DNA of 64,000 bases from Saprolegnia diclina VS20 (lineage: Eukaryota; Oomycota; Saprolegniomycetes; Saprolegniales; Saprolegniaceae), in assembly GCF_000281045.1 (NCBI RefSeq), contig NW_008246109.1, positions 201,491 through 265,490 on the forward strand, written 5' to 3'. The translations under genes were made by a program, and so were the position numbers. Positions 1 through 12,823 of the stretch are shown here, one piece after another; within the stretch, counting starts at the first letter, position 1, and each line of letters begins with the position of its first letter. The notes beneath the pieces are model-generated. The model saw only the letters and a list, made by a program, of their open reading frames with translations, was not told the origin of the DNA and searched no databases.

Positions 1-710
1 CTTAGTACTAGATAAAGTGCTCTGAAGTACGCGGCGTCGCGAGGCAGTGCTGCTTTGGTGGTGCTTCGGTGGGGTCACAGACGAATAAGACAACGCACCA
101 TAACATGATGATGCGCTGTCCACGGAGTGATCATGGCTGGGGTAATCACTGCCGTCAATTGTAGAGTCCCCATACGAGCACTGGGCGGCGAAAGACCCAG
201 GTTTACATGAAATACACTCTGTTCACCCTTCAACGCTCAACTATTTAAGCTCTGTGCGCTCGACTTTCGATTCATTTGCAATTGTACCTATTTGCTTTTA
301 TTGTTTTGACGTGACACACTCACAAGCCCCAAATACAAAGTGCAACCACGGAGCTTATCGGATACGGATTTACAAAGTAATCCGACGAGTATCAGTACGG
401 ATCGGCTGGCACTCGTTGCGTCCGCACCGTGCACATGTCAGTATTCAAAGTGAAATGCTGGCATTTTCGAGACTCTACGGCACATACCGCGCCTATATGC
501 AGGAACCGACCCTCTCTCTGAACCATCCGCGCAGCCTCAATTGGCAGACCACCCCAACCTCACGTACGACCAATTGTAGACTGCAACCTTCGGCCAAAGA
601 CACTGCAGAAGTCGCTGGCGGCCCTCGACGATACCCAGAATCCATCTACTGCACGTAGCTTTGCTCCCGACGCTGGAAACGATCAAGCAAAATGCATAAG
701 CTCGTTGGAG

Positions 711-1046
711 TATTGATCGGGTGCGGATTAAAAATGAGCGGAGCCCGGTAGAAAAATGAGCGAGGCCCAAAATGAGCGAAAATGGCGGAAAAATGAGCGA
801 AATTGCCCACAATTACCCTTCCCCTTTCCCTGGCAGAGCCTTTGGCGGGCCAAGAGTGCCGGCTCGGGTTAAATTGGACAACGGATTTGCACTTCGTGCA
901 AACCCGCAGCCGATTTAACCCTTTATACACATCGCGTCCGCTCATTTTTCTGCCGTTTCCAGCCTCGCTCATTTTTCTGCCGTTTCCAGCCTCGCTCATT
1001 TTTCTACCGGGCTCCGCTCATTTTCAAAAAAAATTCGGTATTGATC
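711..1046. mobile_element. MITE-like non-autonomous DNA transposon
   Basis: A 36-base perfect inverted repeat is seen: 731-766 (starting AAAATGAGCGGAGCCCGG) is the exact reverse complement of 989-1024. The arms carry several copies of the decamer AAAATGAGCG, and the right side has a tandem copy of a unit built around GCTCATTTTTCTGCCG. The octamer TATTGATC occurs at 711-718 and again at 1039-1046, just outside the inverted repeats, and could be an 8-bp target-site duplication as made by hAT-type transposases. The interior (about 220 nt) has no coding frame. The outermost bases between the octamers and the perfect arms do not match each other well, so the true termini are uncertain. Confidence 0.65.
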
Positions 1047-1177
1047 CTATTCTCCGACGAGATGGGTCCACTACGAGAGGAGCCTCATCGTGCCAACTCT
1101 TACAGTCAAGCATCAACTTGCACGCATCCAGCACCATCTAATCACTTATTTTATATAGTATTTCGATGTCTATCAAT

Positions 1178-1199
1178 GAGACCATCACATGATGGTCTC
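1178..1199. repeat. short perfect hairpin
   Basis: GAGACCATCA and TGATGGTCTC form ten-base perfect arms around a CA loop. No gene end lies close by, so a role is not assigned. Confidence 0.5.
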
Positions 1200-1941
1200 G
1201 CCGAGCTGTCTCGCCGTGTGTGTATGATGGTCGATCAATCCGATCATCCGGCCATCCGGATGACGCAGTGCTGCTCGAGCTTGTGCTCGAGATCGCTGAT
1301 CTGCGCGACGTTGTCGCCTTTCTACCTGCCCTATCGCTGCTGCCGCCAACGCTTGAAGCGCTTCTCCAGCTTCACCAGTCGATCGACCCCCCATGAGCCT
1401 CCAAAACATTCCACAGCGCGCCATGGACCTTGGCATCACCGCACCAGCTGCCTTCTCGCACGTCTCTGTGGCACCAGCCACGAGCTTCCGGTGGCTCTTG
1501 GCTCCCTTGACGCGAACTACCTGCGTGCGGATGCCTCTCAAGTCGTGCGACGAAACATCACGCGGGATGCATCCTACTTGCTTGTAGTGTATCCAAGGAC
1601 GCAACGTCCACATCCTGACCTTCATTCAGAGAAAGTGGTGTCCATGCGACATGTCATTTGTACAATGTATGCAGGAAATCGGACACGCCGGTGTTGGACA
1701 AGGCAGTCTGGTACGTGTCCAGAATGTGCATGTCTGGACGACTTGGAGATCCAAAAGGAGCTTTTTCTGGTCCGCCAAAATATGTCTACTATCCAAGTGC
1801 ATTGTTTTGGCCAACTGGATAGATGGATAACGTCGGATGGATACAAAATTTGCACCAGATTCGTCAGCTGTCGCACTTATACCAAATTATCCGGATGATT
1901 GCCGTTTGGGACTCCCGCTGCATTGTCCAACTTTCGACATC

Positions 1942-2709
1942 ATGGCGACGTTTGCCTGCCTTGCGCTCATGAAGCACGACCTTTTGCGCCTCGTCGGCTT
2001 CCCGCCCGAAGCCAACGACTGGATCAGCCAAGCGATCACGCGCTCGTGGCCCGACGGCATCTGGTCCTCCAAGCCCCGCCCGCGCTGCTTTGAGTTCAAG
2101 CTTGGCGGGTCGCCGTGGGTCCCCAATGGCCGCTCGACCGTGCACTCGCGCTACCTCATCCTCGAAATCCTCATTGTGCTCAAGCGCCACGGCTACACCC
2201 TCCACTCGTCCAGCGACATCTCCAACTCCCAGTACACGCGCGACACGCTCGTCTTCCGCCATGGCATCGCCGACGAGTCGCCCACGATGTTTGCCATCTC
2301 GACCAACTCGAGCGACCTCCTCCGCTTGCTGCGCGCGCCCACCGAGCTCCAGCCCGTCATGGAACAGCTCATCGCGCGCCACTGGCCGGCGGGCCTGCAG
2401 CGCAAGACGCTCGACTACGTGCCGGGCTGCGCCGAGTTCAAGTTTAGCGGGTACCCGTGGAGCTTCAACGGCGACGACAGCATTGACGCGCGCATTTTTC
2501 TCCTGCATCTTTTCGCCAAGCTCGAGGAACTCGGCTGGTTCTTGTACGGCTCGATCGGCCAGACCAGCAACGGCGAAGGATACGCCAAGGACACGTGGTT
2601 CTTCCACTACATTGCACCGAATGCGGTCCCTCTCGCCGTCCCGCTCCAGAAGAACGTCGGGTATCCCATGGCGCCCGCGTCGGCGCCCGAGTACCTCAAG
2701 TACCAGTAA
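1942..2709 (+). CDS. two-repeat protein of unknown function
   Basis: Single-exon 255-residue protein. The ATG at 1942 is preferred over upstream in-frame codons because the broken paralogue at 14826-15582 starts at the equivalent Met (MTTFACLAFM versus MATFACLALM). The protein is an internal duplication. Each half has W-x-x-G, then C-x-E-F-K, a G-x-P/Y-W element, an R-x-x-(L/I)-L helix ending in GYTLHSS or GWFLYGS, then a charged DT(L/W)(V/F)F strand. There is no signal peptide, membrane span or obvious catalytic motif. It resembles, from memory and without a search, unnamed fungal proteins carrying the same EFK-x-x-G-x-PW repeat. No function is proposed. Third positions are strongly G/C, so it is a living gene by composition. 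Confidence 0.85.
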   Translation: MATFACLALMKHDLLRLVGFPPEANDWISQAITRSWPDGIWSSKPRPRCFEFKLGGSPWVPNGRSTVHSRYLILEILIVLKRHGYTLHSSSDISNSQYTRDTLVFRHGIADESPTMFAISTNSSDLLRLLRAPTELQPVMEQLIARHWPAGLQRKTLDYVPGCAEFKFSGYPWSFNGDDSIDARIFLLHLFAKLEELGWFLYGSIGQTSNGEGYAKDTWFFHYIAPNAVPLAVPLQKNVGYPMAPASAPEYLKYQ

Positions 2710-3052
2710 TCGTTTTATAATTTCAGTATATATTTCGCTGTACGGAACTAAGAACTGCGTCCTCTTAGCCCATGCTCCTTAGCTATGCTCCTTTGTCCTC
2801 TTCACCCAGCCCTAGCAGCAGTCCATCGACGGGTTGACATTTTTGTCGAGCCGATCGATCCCTCCCATGCAGCATGGCGCCTTTGATGGCACTCTGGCTC
2901 CCGCGACAGACACCATCTACCCTCGGCAGCACGCTGGCAGCTTCCATATATTTATTCAGTATCTAGGAGGACGTGCTCGGCGCGTCTGGGGGACTGCTGC
3001 CAGTACTCGGAAGGCTGCTCTCTACACGGAACACGTCATTATACCACCGGTT

Positions 3053-5212
<2,160 letters not shown>

Positions 5213-6145
5213 TCAAACGATTAACGCAGGCTCTGGCCGGGCGTGCGGGCGTCGCTCCATCCAGCGCCACCAGAACGCGAGGCTTGTCGGCAGGAGAATC
5301 TCGAGGACCAAGTAGATGGGGTACGGCACGGGCGGCGTGGATCCCACGACCGGTGCGATCCAGAGACCGCGTCGATACGAGTCGCGCAAATGGTGGCTCA
5401 ATAAGCACGCCTAAGGCGACGAATGAGGTCATCGCAGAGGTACACGCGTCGACGCAGCACCAGCACAAAGGCGACAGCGCGCACGCGGTGGGCCACGGGA
5501 CACGTCCACCACGTCAGCAGCGCGATCGCTGCCACGAAGGCCACCGCGTGGCCAAACGGGCGTTCCTACAGACCCCATTTGAATCGATATCATCGTGCAG
5601 ACGTGTGTCATACGCTGAGGGACGTGGCCGCGCGAAAGCTCCAGCCCGCGGCAACGATAAAGTGGTCGAGGTCGAGAAGACTGCCGGTGAAGAGCGCGGC
5701 GACGCCTTCGAGAGGTCGCAGCGAGAGGCGCGGGAAGGCCACGGTGCACGTGAGCGCCCATGAGAGGAGCGCGATCGTCGCATGCGCCGCATTGTCCACA
5801 AGTCCGTAGAAGATGCGCCAGTCGCTCCAGCACGCTCTACCTCGATGCATCTGGCGTCCATCCTCGCACCCGCATGCAGAAATCTCGTACCGGTGGTGCA
5901 GAAGCGAGTCGGACAAGAGGCAAATCGATAGCAGCAGCAGGCAGAGGCTGGTCGTCGACGCGTGGACCGGCCGGCTCGCCGCCCTGCGCGCGCGGTAGAG
6001 CGGGCTAGGCGCGCCATGAGAGGCCGCAGGAAGATGCGCTCGACTACCGTAGGACGAGCATCGCGTTGGCGGCGAAGCCCAAGGCCAGGAGCATGAGCGT
6101 GGCGACGACATGGCCGACGTCGTCGCAAGCAACCGGCCCAAGCAT
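5213..6145 (-). CDS. TMEM267: TMEM267-like multi-pass membrane protein
   Basis: Five exons, 6145-6048, 5983-5891, 5836-5614, 5565-5446 and 5410-5213, total 243 residues and close in frame. Introns are 35 to 64 nt. The protein keeps the conserved TMEM267 (C5orf28) blocks: a W-R-x-x-x-x-L-x-D-N-A-x-H-A element after the second hydrophobic span, the intramembrane SLLDLDHF motif (D-x-D-H-F), ERPFGH, and SHHLRDSYRRGLWIAP near the C-terminus. Several hydrophobic spans are visible. The His/Asp pattern recalls membrane-embedded metal-dependent hydrolases, but no activity is established for the family as far as I know. The last intron (GTGTAC...TTAG, 35 nt) is the least certain junction; it is needed to keep the SHHLRD block in frame. 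Confidence 0.85.
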
Positions 6146-6228
6146 GTTTTCACATTGGTGTGGATTAGCCTTATTTGATTGGCGGTTGGGAAAGTATTTC
6201 AGCCAATCAAACAACCGAATTTGGTGGA

Positions 6229-6738
6229 ATGCCACGCGGGACCGAGCTCTCGGTCGTCGAGCGGGCGTCCATCTTGGCCATGCGCGGGAATGGCATGAGC
6301 GAGCGCAAGGTAGACGACGACGCCATGAGCTACCTACGCATGAAGCGCGCCCATGGCTCGTAGATTGCGCAGGAGATGGGGCGCTGCGTGAGCTGCATCC
6401 GAGGCTTCCTCGCCCACCCGGACGCGTATTGCACCAAGAAGCGCATGGGCCGACCGCGGCGCCTCTCACCCGACGTCGAGCTACAGATCCTCGATGCTGC
6501 GTACAAGGACAACCTCACGGCGGCCGAGATCATTGCTCGGCTCAACCTCAACATTAGCGTGCGCCAGCTGCAGCGCCTGCTCCGGGAGAAGCGGCTCGAG
6601 CAGGAAGCCGCCGCCGCCATGGCGTCGCCGCCGACCGACCTATTCTTTGCGTCCGACGACGAAGCGTCGGCGAGCTCGATTGATGTTTTCTCGTTCATGC
6701 GGCGGCCCTTTGACGACGACGACGACGCCTTGTCCTGA
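6229..6738 (+). pseudogene. decayed Tc1/mariner-type transposase N-terminal (HTH) fragment
   Basis: From the ATG at 6229 the frame reads MPRGTELSVVERASILAMRG, the usual start of the first helix-turn-helix of Tc1-like transposases. The frame is interrupted by an in-frame TAG at 6361-6363, exactly where these proteins read SYRQIA. It then continues as IAQEMGRCVSCIRGFL, a GRPRRLS AT-hook-like basic patch, and a second HTH (AAEIIARLNLNISVRQLQRLL). After about 40 acid- and Ser-rich residues it stops at 6738. The whole catalytic DDE half is absent. An inverted repeat (ATTTGATTGGC and GCCAATCAAA) lies just upstream at about 6174-6211. This could be a dead transposon end, or a DNA-binding domain kept in some strains. 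Confidence 0.7.
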
Positions 6739-6981
6739 GCCTCTGCACTTCCTGCCCGTCCTCCCACCGTCACCTCTGGTCATCGACGTTCCATGAACAC
6801 ACAGATCGAGCGCGTATGCAGCAAGGAATATATTGAAATCTTTGGACGTAAAAGAGTGCGGTGGCTGGGAATTGAACTGGGGCGCTCAATCCACTGCACC
6901 AGAATGGCCCTTGACCCTGTTTGTCAGGGATGCGTGTGGCCATCACTGTCCTCGAGCGGAAGGAATCCACTAGTAATGGAG
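6739..6981. other. intergenic spacer, nothing recognised
   Basis: Lies between the transposase relic and the ABCC stop codon. A tRNA-like word (TTCAATTCCC on the minus strand, near 6869-6878) was checked and does not fold into a T-arm. Confidence 0.5.
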
Positions 6982-9900
6982 CTAGGTCGCCGCTTCGAGT
7001 CCGCTGGCCCGCGAGCTTTTTGTCAGAGAGGTTGGAGACAGCGGCTCGAGCCGCCCGCCGTCGAGCCGCAGCACGACATCAAACGTCTCCAGTTGTTCAA
7101 CCCGGTGCGTGACCAGCAGCACTGTGACGTGGGCCAAACTCAAAATCAAACTCAACACGCGGCGGTGCGCACGCGCGTCGACGTGCGCGGTGGCTTCGTC
7201 GCACACGAGAATGCGCACGTTCCGCAGCAATGCGCGGGCGAGTGCGAGCAGCTGGCGCTCCCCCGCGCCAAAGTTCGCGCACTCCACGCGCATCTCGAGG
7301 CTATCCACGCGGGTGTCCATACCGACACGGCGCAGCACCGCCCACATCTACACCATTATCTTTACGTTCGCGCGGTTGCGGTGCGCCATAGACGCCTACC
7401 TCGTCGTCCGAAACTTGCGACGTGGCGTCGGCGAGCGTCTCGCGAAGCGTCTCGCCAAGGAGCACTGCGTCCTGGGGCACAAAGCCCACGGCGGCCCGGA
7501 GCGCGTGGGGAGCTACTGCTGTACCACCAACGCGAACCTCGCCAGAGTCGACAGGATACAAGCCCAGAAGCACGTGCAGGAGCGACGACTTGCCGGCGCC
7601 CGTTCGACCCACGACCGCCGCCTTGGCACCAGGTGCCAACCTAAACGAGACACCGTCCAAGACGCGCGTGTGCGACCCGGGGTACGTCAAGCACAAGTTG
7701 TCGACCTGCAGATCACCATCCGCAATTCGCTCGGGGGCATGCCCCGGGGCGTCCGCATACGTCGGCATCGGTGTTGCTTGCTCTGTGAGCGCCACGACCC
7801 GATCGACCGAGACGGCTTCGAGCTCGATGGCAACGAGAAGCTTGAGTGCCCACCCGAGGCGCGCCGGAAGCTGCACAGCGTACGTGAGCACGAGACCGGT
7901 CGTCGTGGCCGACACCGAGTCGGCAAGAAACGTCGTGGCGACGCCTGCGCCAAGGACGACCAGAGCGCCGAGCCCTTCGAGCCACACGGTGACCCACTGC
8001 GTCGCGATCGTAGCAAGCCAGGACGCTTGGATGGCGACATCGATCTGCGCCTGGAACTGCGTTTGAAGCATGCGCATCAAGTCAAAGGCGTCGACAGAGC
8101 TGTGCCCTGCGATGGCCTGCCGCGCCCACGCCAACACGGGTGCCCGGGCAGCGCGCTCGAGACGCTGCAGCCGCCGACCAGGCCCGCGGTACAAGGCGTA
8201 CAGTACGTAGTAGGGTCCAGTGAGTCCGACGACTGCGACGAGTGCGCTTGTCGGCGCGATAGACGCGAGTGCGAGCACCGCAGCGCCGACCTGGAGCGCG
8301 TACGCAGCAAAGTTGGCGAGGACGCTGGGAAGGGCTTCGTCGATCGCGCCAACGTCTTTGGTGCACCGGTTGAGGATGCTGCTGGACGATCGCTGCTCGA
8401 AGAATGCCATGGACGCGTGTACAAGGTGGTGCAGCAGCGTCGCATGCAGCCGCGCGGCGCCCCGGAGCGCGAGGTCGACAAACCACAGCCGGTGCGTCGA
8501 GGCGACGACGCACGTGGCAACACTGACGCCAACGGTCGTCCACGGCGTCCCCTTGGTCGTTGCCCACGTAGCGAGGACGTACGTGCCACTGACGAGGCCG
8601 ATGTGCTCGGCCACAAGCAGCACCAAGTAGCCGCCGAGCCAAGGTATCTGGCTCAGGTAAGCGCGCCACACTGCCTGGTAGCTCGATCCAGAGACTGCTG
8701 CGTCGTCGTCCACGTCCGTGATCAGTGTCGGCGGTGACAATGCCTCGGTGGTCGGTGCGTCGGCGTCCAACGTCAGCATGCTCTCGGTCGCTGGCGACAC
8801 CGCGTGTTCTATGTCAACACGAGAAATGACTACGAACGATCGATGAAAGGTTGTACCCCTCGATGCGTGAATGGCCGTGACGCCGCGCATGGCCACGGGC
8901 TCGAAGTGGAGGCGCAGAAATGGAACCGACGGACGCAACGTCGGGGGCGCCACGAGGACTTTGGTCAATGGCACGAGCGCAGGGTGGTGCAACAGTTGCT
9001 GCCACACGTGGCGTGCGACAACTGGGTCCAAGCTCGCAAAGACATTGTCGACGAGTAGAATGTCGTGTCGGGCGTAGACCGCACGCGCTACATTGATTTC
9101 ATAAGCAACTCGAACAACATAGCGACGCGGACCAAGAGAGACGCGCTGCTTTTGACCTCCCGAGAGCGCAGCGCCACGGTCGCCGGCGCGAAAGGCGTCG
9201 CCGTCGGGCCACGCGGCAATGTCGGCGCCCAGTGCGCAAATGCCCAGCGTCGCTTGATACCACGACCAATCTAGTCGCTTCCCGCAAAGAATGTTGGCGC
9301 GGATCGAGGTATCCAGTATCCACGGGTTCTACACCGCTCGCCCGTTCGTATTTTACGATCGACGCTTCCAACGTACCTGCGGGCAGTACGCCATTGAGCC
9401 AGCGACACGCAAGGCGCCGGTAACGACGGTCGGTAAGCGTAGCAGCGTCGCCAGAAAGGTCGACTTGCCACAGCCCATGGGTCCATCGCAGAGAGCCACT
9501 GCGCCCCGACTTAGCGAGAGCGAGACGTTTTGAAACACGGGCGGGGGCCCGTACGTCCAGAGACTCGCGACGTCTCGGAGCTCGATGCTACCGGCCTCGA
9601 GACGAGGTTCTTTGGTCGACGACGTCGACCGCTCGTCGGCTGCGAAGAAGCGCTCGAGACGCTGGAGGGACACGCGCGCGTCAATGACCTTTGTGAGGAT
9701 CTGCGGCAGCCGCTGGAGCGGCCCCGCTGCAATGCCAAACCAGGCAATGGCAGCAAACACTTGCGACGGCGGCAACTTTCGGATGCAAGCAAACGTAGCC
9801 ATCGGTGCCAGCAGCTGAAGACACGCAACAGCGCTCACGTTGATCGCGTGCCAGCGCTGCTTGGTGCGAAGTGCCGCAAGCTCTTCATTCCGCGCGGCGC

Positions 9901-11363
9901 GTGTGGACGCGAGCACGGTGGCTTCGTACGCACAGCCGTGGAGCGTTGTGGGAGCCGCAAGAAAGGACGCTGTGCGCTGCAGTCGACGATCGCGGCTCGC
10001 AAGGTGGGCCCGACTTGCAGCTTTCAAGCGTCGGCTCAAGAAGACTGCCAGCGGGATATAGAGCAGCTGGAGACCGAGCCAGAGCCACACGGCGGGACCG
10101 AGAAGCTGCAGCAGCGCGAGCAAGGCAATACTGAGCGCGAGGCCGCCGCTCCACGTGTCCCAGTGCATTGCGCAGACAACCGACGCGTCGGCAATCTTGC
10201 AGGCGTCAGTCGCAAGCATGTTGGTGAGAGCGCCGTCGTCGTACGTGACGCGGGCAGCGGCACTGAGCCGAAGGGCTTTGTGTAGCACGAGCTGCTGCAG
10301 TAGCGAGCGCGTCTGAAGGCCGCAGCGCACGGCGACGGCCCAAAACTGATGCTCAAAGATCGACTTGGTCATGATCGCCGCATAGAGCCCGAGGGACCAG
10401 AGCAGCCCGCTCACAATGCGCGCCTCGCTCGAGTGCGGCGTCGGGTCGGAGAGCACGCGCAGGAGACGCTCCAGCGCATACGGCGTCAGAACGTTGCCTG
10501 TCGTCGACACGAAGAGCAAGGCGCCAGCACAGTAGAACGACCAGCCGCAGGTCGCATGGAGGTGCCGAAGAAGCGATGCACGTGGCCGACGGCGCACGCT
10601 GTCTTCGTATCGCAATTGGATGACGCTGGCGCTGTCGTCCGAGCGCACGGCTGGCAAGTCGTCGAGGCCGAGCGGCTGCGGCTGGCGGAGGAGGGGCCAA
10701 ATCCACGTAAAGAAAAGCTTGCTCATGACGGACGCGTCGCCTTCGGGCGTCGCGGTGTGAATGGCGGCTACTTGTGTGGCGAGGTAGCAGGCGACGACGG
10801 CCTTGAGAAGCATGATTGTCGTATCTGCGATCAATGCCAAATCGTGTGCGGCAAGCACGAGCGGTCGCTGGCGCTGGAGCACGACCGGCGTCACGGCGAG
10901 CAGTCGCGCGAGCGCATCGAGGAAAAAGAGATGGCAAAAGGCGTGGACTCGGTGTGGATAGACGCACAGCACGATACCTATACAGTTGGCCGATCGAAAA
11001 GAGTCTTTGACAAAGCATTGTGGTCGTACTGGTGTGCAGGCCTTCGACGAGACAGAGCGTCCCGGCAGCCACGTGACTGGGGCTTAGCGCCACCGGAGAC
11101 GCGACAAAGTAGACGCCATATGCAGCGTTGAGGAGGCTGGCGGCCACGACAGCGTACGCAATGTGTGGCGGCATCGATGATGGGCGGCGAGCCGTGTGGC
11201 CAACATACGCGCCGAGCCCGAGGAGCCCAAACTTCCAGACGCTGGCGATGCACAGCGACGTTGTCGCGCAGGGACCGAGGCGAAGCGGCACAAGGAGCAC
11301 GTCGGTGTCAACGCGCCAGAGCCACGTGGGCTGGTTGCCACACCACCAGCGCAGCGGCTCCAT
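6982..11363 (-). CDS. ABC transporter, subfamily C (MRP-like), full length
   Basis: Exons 11363-11030, 10977-9377, 9328-9133, 9087-7400 and 7347-6982 give 1394 residues. An extra 48-nt intron (8856-8809, GTACAA...ATAG, length divisible by three) is possible and would give 1378. Order: N-terminal hydrophobic spans, first membrane domain, NBD1, second membrane domain, NBD2. NBD1 has Walker A GPMGCGKST, signature LSGGQKQR and Walker B DILLVDNVF. The residue after the Walker B Asp is Asn, while most ABCC NBD1 have Asp and active NBDs have Glu. NBD2 has GRTGAGKSS, a degenerate signature FGAGERQL and a complete Walker B ILVCDEAT. Family members export conjugates and drugs at the plasma membrane or vacuole; the substrate is unknown. 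The linker after NBD1 is the least certain part. Confidence 0.9.
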
Positions 11364-11469
11364 CGTGCAAGATACCGGCCAAGTGCAAACCTCTTGAATC
11401 CGATGCGATGGATATCAATTGTCAGAGGTTCTTATTGACACGCAAGATTTCTTAGCCGGATTTACCGGG

Positions 11470-12096
11470 CTAACCGCGGCGTCCATAGACGAGCCGCCAC
11501 CAGCGACGACAGAGACCCATCCAGAGATGGCGCAGAGACTCTGGTGCGGCGGCCATAAGCACGGTGCTAAAGAGCCAACTGTTGCCGCCGCAGGCCAACC
11601 AGGCGGCGAGAACGAGGCGCATATCTTGTGCGTGACGCAGGCGCATCGTGAGGGTAGCATTGCGAGTCGCGAGCGCGTGAACCAGCATCGTCACCACTTG
11701 CATGGCCTTGGTTTGCGCGGCTTTCTGGTTGGCGCGGGTCTTGGCAGTGCGGATGGCTTCTGCTGCGATGGCCATGTCCATGCGCGCCAAATCGGCGGTC
11801 GCGCGCTTCTGACAGAAATCGAGCGACGCGGCCAGCGCAGCCATTGTCGTCTCTGAGTCGCAGACGACATCTTCGTGCTCGGAGCGGTCGTGGCTGCAGC
11901 TTTGATGGCCCACCGGGCCCTTGCTAACGAGGAGCGTGTCGGCCGCGTCCTTCTCAGCAAGGAGAGCGCGGCGATGGCGATCGAGAAGCGTGTTGAGCAC
12001 ACCCATGAAGTCGAGCATGGTTGAGATCGTGCGTGGCGACAGCATCTTGGGCTGATGGTGCTGCTTGCTAAATGCTCGAAAGCGAGTCTTTTTCAT
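11470..12096 (-). CDS. hypothetical protein with hydrophobic C-terminus
   Basis: Single-exon frame of 208 residues starting at the ATG at 12096, about 107 bp upstream of the ABCC start on the same strand. Residues 1-60 are basic, followed by a long Ala-rich, probably helical segment rich in alternating charged residues (about 85-165). Two short hydrophobic stretches near the C-terminus lie around LVLAAWLACG and WLFSTVLMAAA. No family is recognised. Codon usage is acceptable but less G/C-skewed than in its neighbours. Confidence 0.55.
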   Translation of the reverse strand: MKKTRFRAFSKQHHQPKMLSPRTISTMLDFMGVLNTLLDRHRRALLAEKDAADTLLVSKGPVGHQSCSHDRSEHEDVVCDSETTMAALAASLDFCQKRATADLARMDMAIAAEAIRTAKTRANQKAAQTKAMQVVTMLVHALATRNATLTMRLRHAQDMRLVLAAWLACGGNSWLFSTVLMAAAPESLRHLWMGLCRRWWRLVYGRRG

Positions 12097-12186
12097 AGTC
12101 GTTTTTACGTTCGACTTGTAAAGGTTACGAGGGAGAAGGGCACAGGAAAGGGTGGTCGGTGCTGGGTTCTCTGAGGCTGAGCAGCG

Positions 12187-12733
12187 TCACTGTGTGGTGC
12201 GCTGATCCCGACGCTGCAACAGAGCAAACACGCAGAGCGAAGCCACCTTCTGCGCTGGCGAGACCGCGTACTCTGAGCCTGTTTGGAGACGTCCCTCTTG
12301 CTGCTGACCAAACGCCACGGTTTGTCCAATACTAGCTTCATGCTCGACGCTGTCGCCACTCGAAAGGCAACGATCTTTCTTTCTATTAGCAATTAACTTA
12401 TTGTCCATCGAATCGCGTGCAATATTGTCATCTGACAATATGACAATCAGGTCCCGGTGCCCGACTTTCGCATATTTGGTAGTAGCTCCATCTGGGGTTG
12501 CCATACGCACTGCGAGAGGGATCGAGACGCCGAGAGATGCAACAAGAGATGGCCCGCTGCTGCGGTGACCGCGTAGAATGAGGTATGCGACGCTCCATAT
12601 CGCGATGAGATGATGATGAACCAAGCGGTTGCCATCCCACAAGGCGGGTACGACAACACGAAGGAGATCCAGCCACGTGCAAGCAAGAACGACGAGGAGA
12701 ACGAGATCGCAGCCACAAGACCAATTCGGCTAC
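12187..12733 (-). CDS. probable small membrane protein, 5' end unresolved
   Basis: The minus-strand frame from about 12733 to the stop at 12187 (about 182 codons) encodes two or three clear membrane spans: one around CDLVLLVVLACTWLDLL, one around LIAIWSVAYLILR, and a third hydrophobic stretch SLVASLGVSIPLAV. A hydrophilic tail with many acidic residues follows. Immediately 5' of this frame is TAG, preceded in the same frame by two Met codons. The gene therefore either begins with an unseen upstream exon spliced at the CATGTAG acceptor, or has an in-frame stop. No homologue is recognised. It lies only about 90 bp after the stop of the SR-protein gene on the same strand. Confidence 0.45.
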
Positions 12734-12823
12734 ATGCAAGAAGGTTGCATCATTTACACCAGCCAAGCGAGTGAGTTAGCGCAGACAGACTCGAAGGCCA
12801 AAGAGACAAAGTGAAGTGGTCGA

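Larger units (their letters stand above)
1..1941. other. intergenic region, no supported gene
   Basis: No frame shows the third-position G/C pattern of the neighbouring genes and no protein family was recognised. It holds the inverted-repeat element at 711-1046 and a hairpin at 1178-1199, listed separately. The open frames here have mixed composition and look fortuitous. Confidence 0.6.

Noticed and set aside
254-1898. Several open frames on both strands (up to 285 codons)
   Set aside because: No coding composition and no family; two run through the inverted repeats of the MITE-like element.
6860-6960. tRNA-like TTCAATTCCC motif on the minus strand
   Set aside because: Stem arms flanking the loop are not complementary and no acceptor stem exists.
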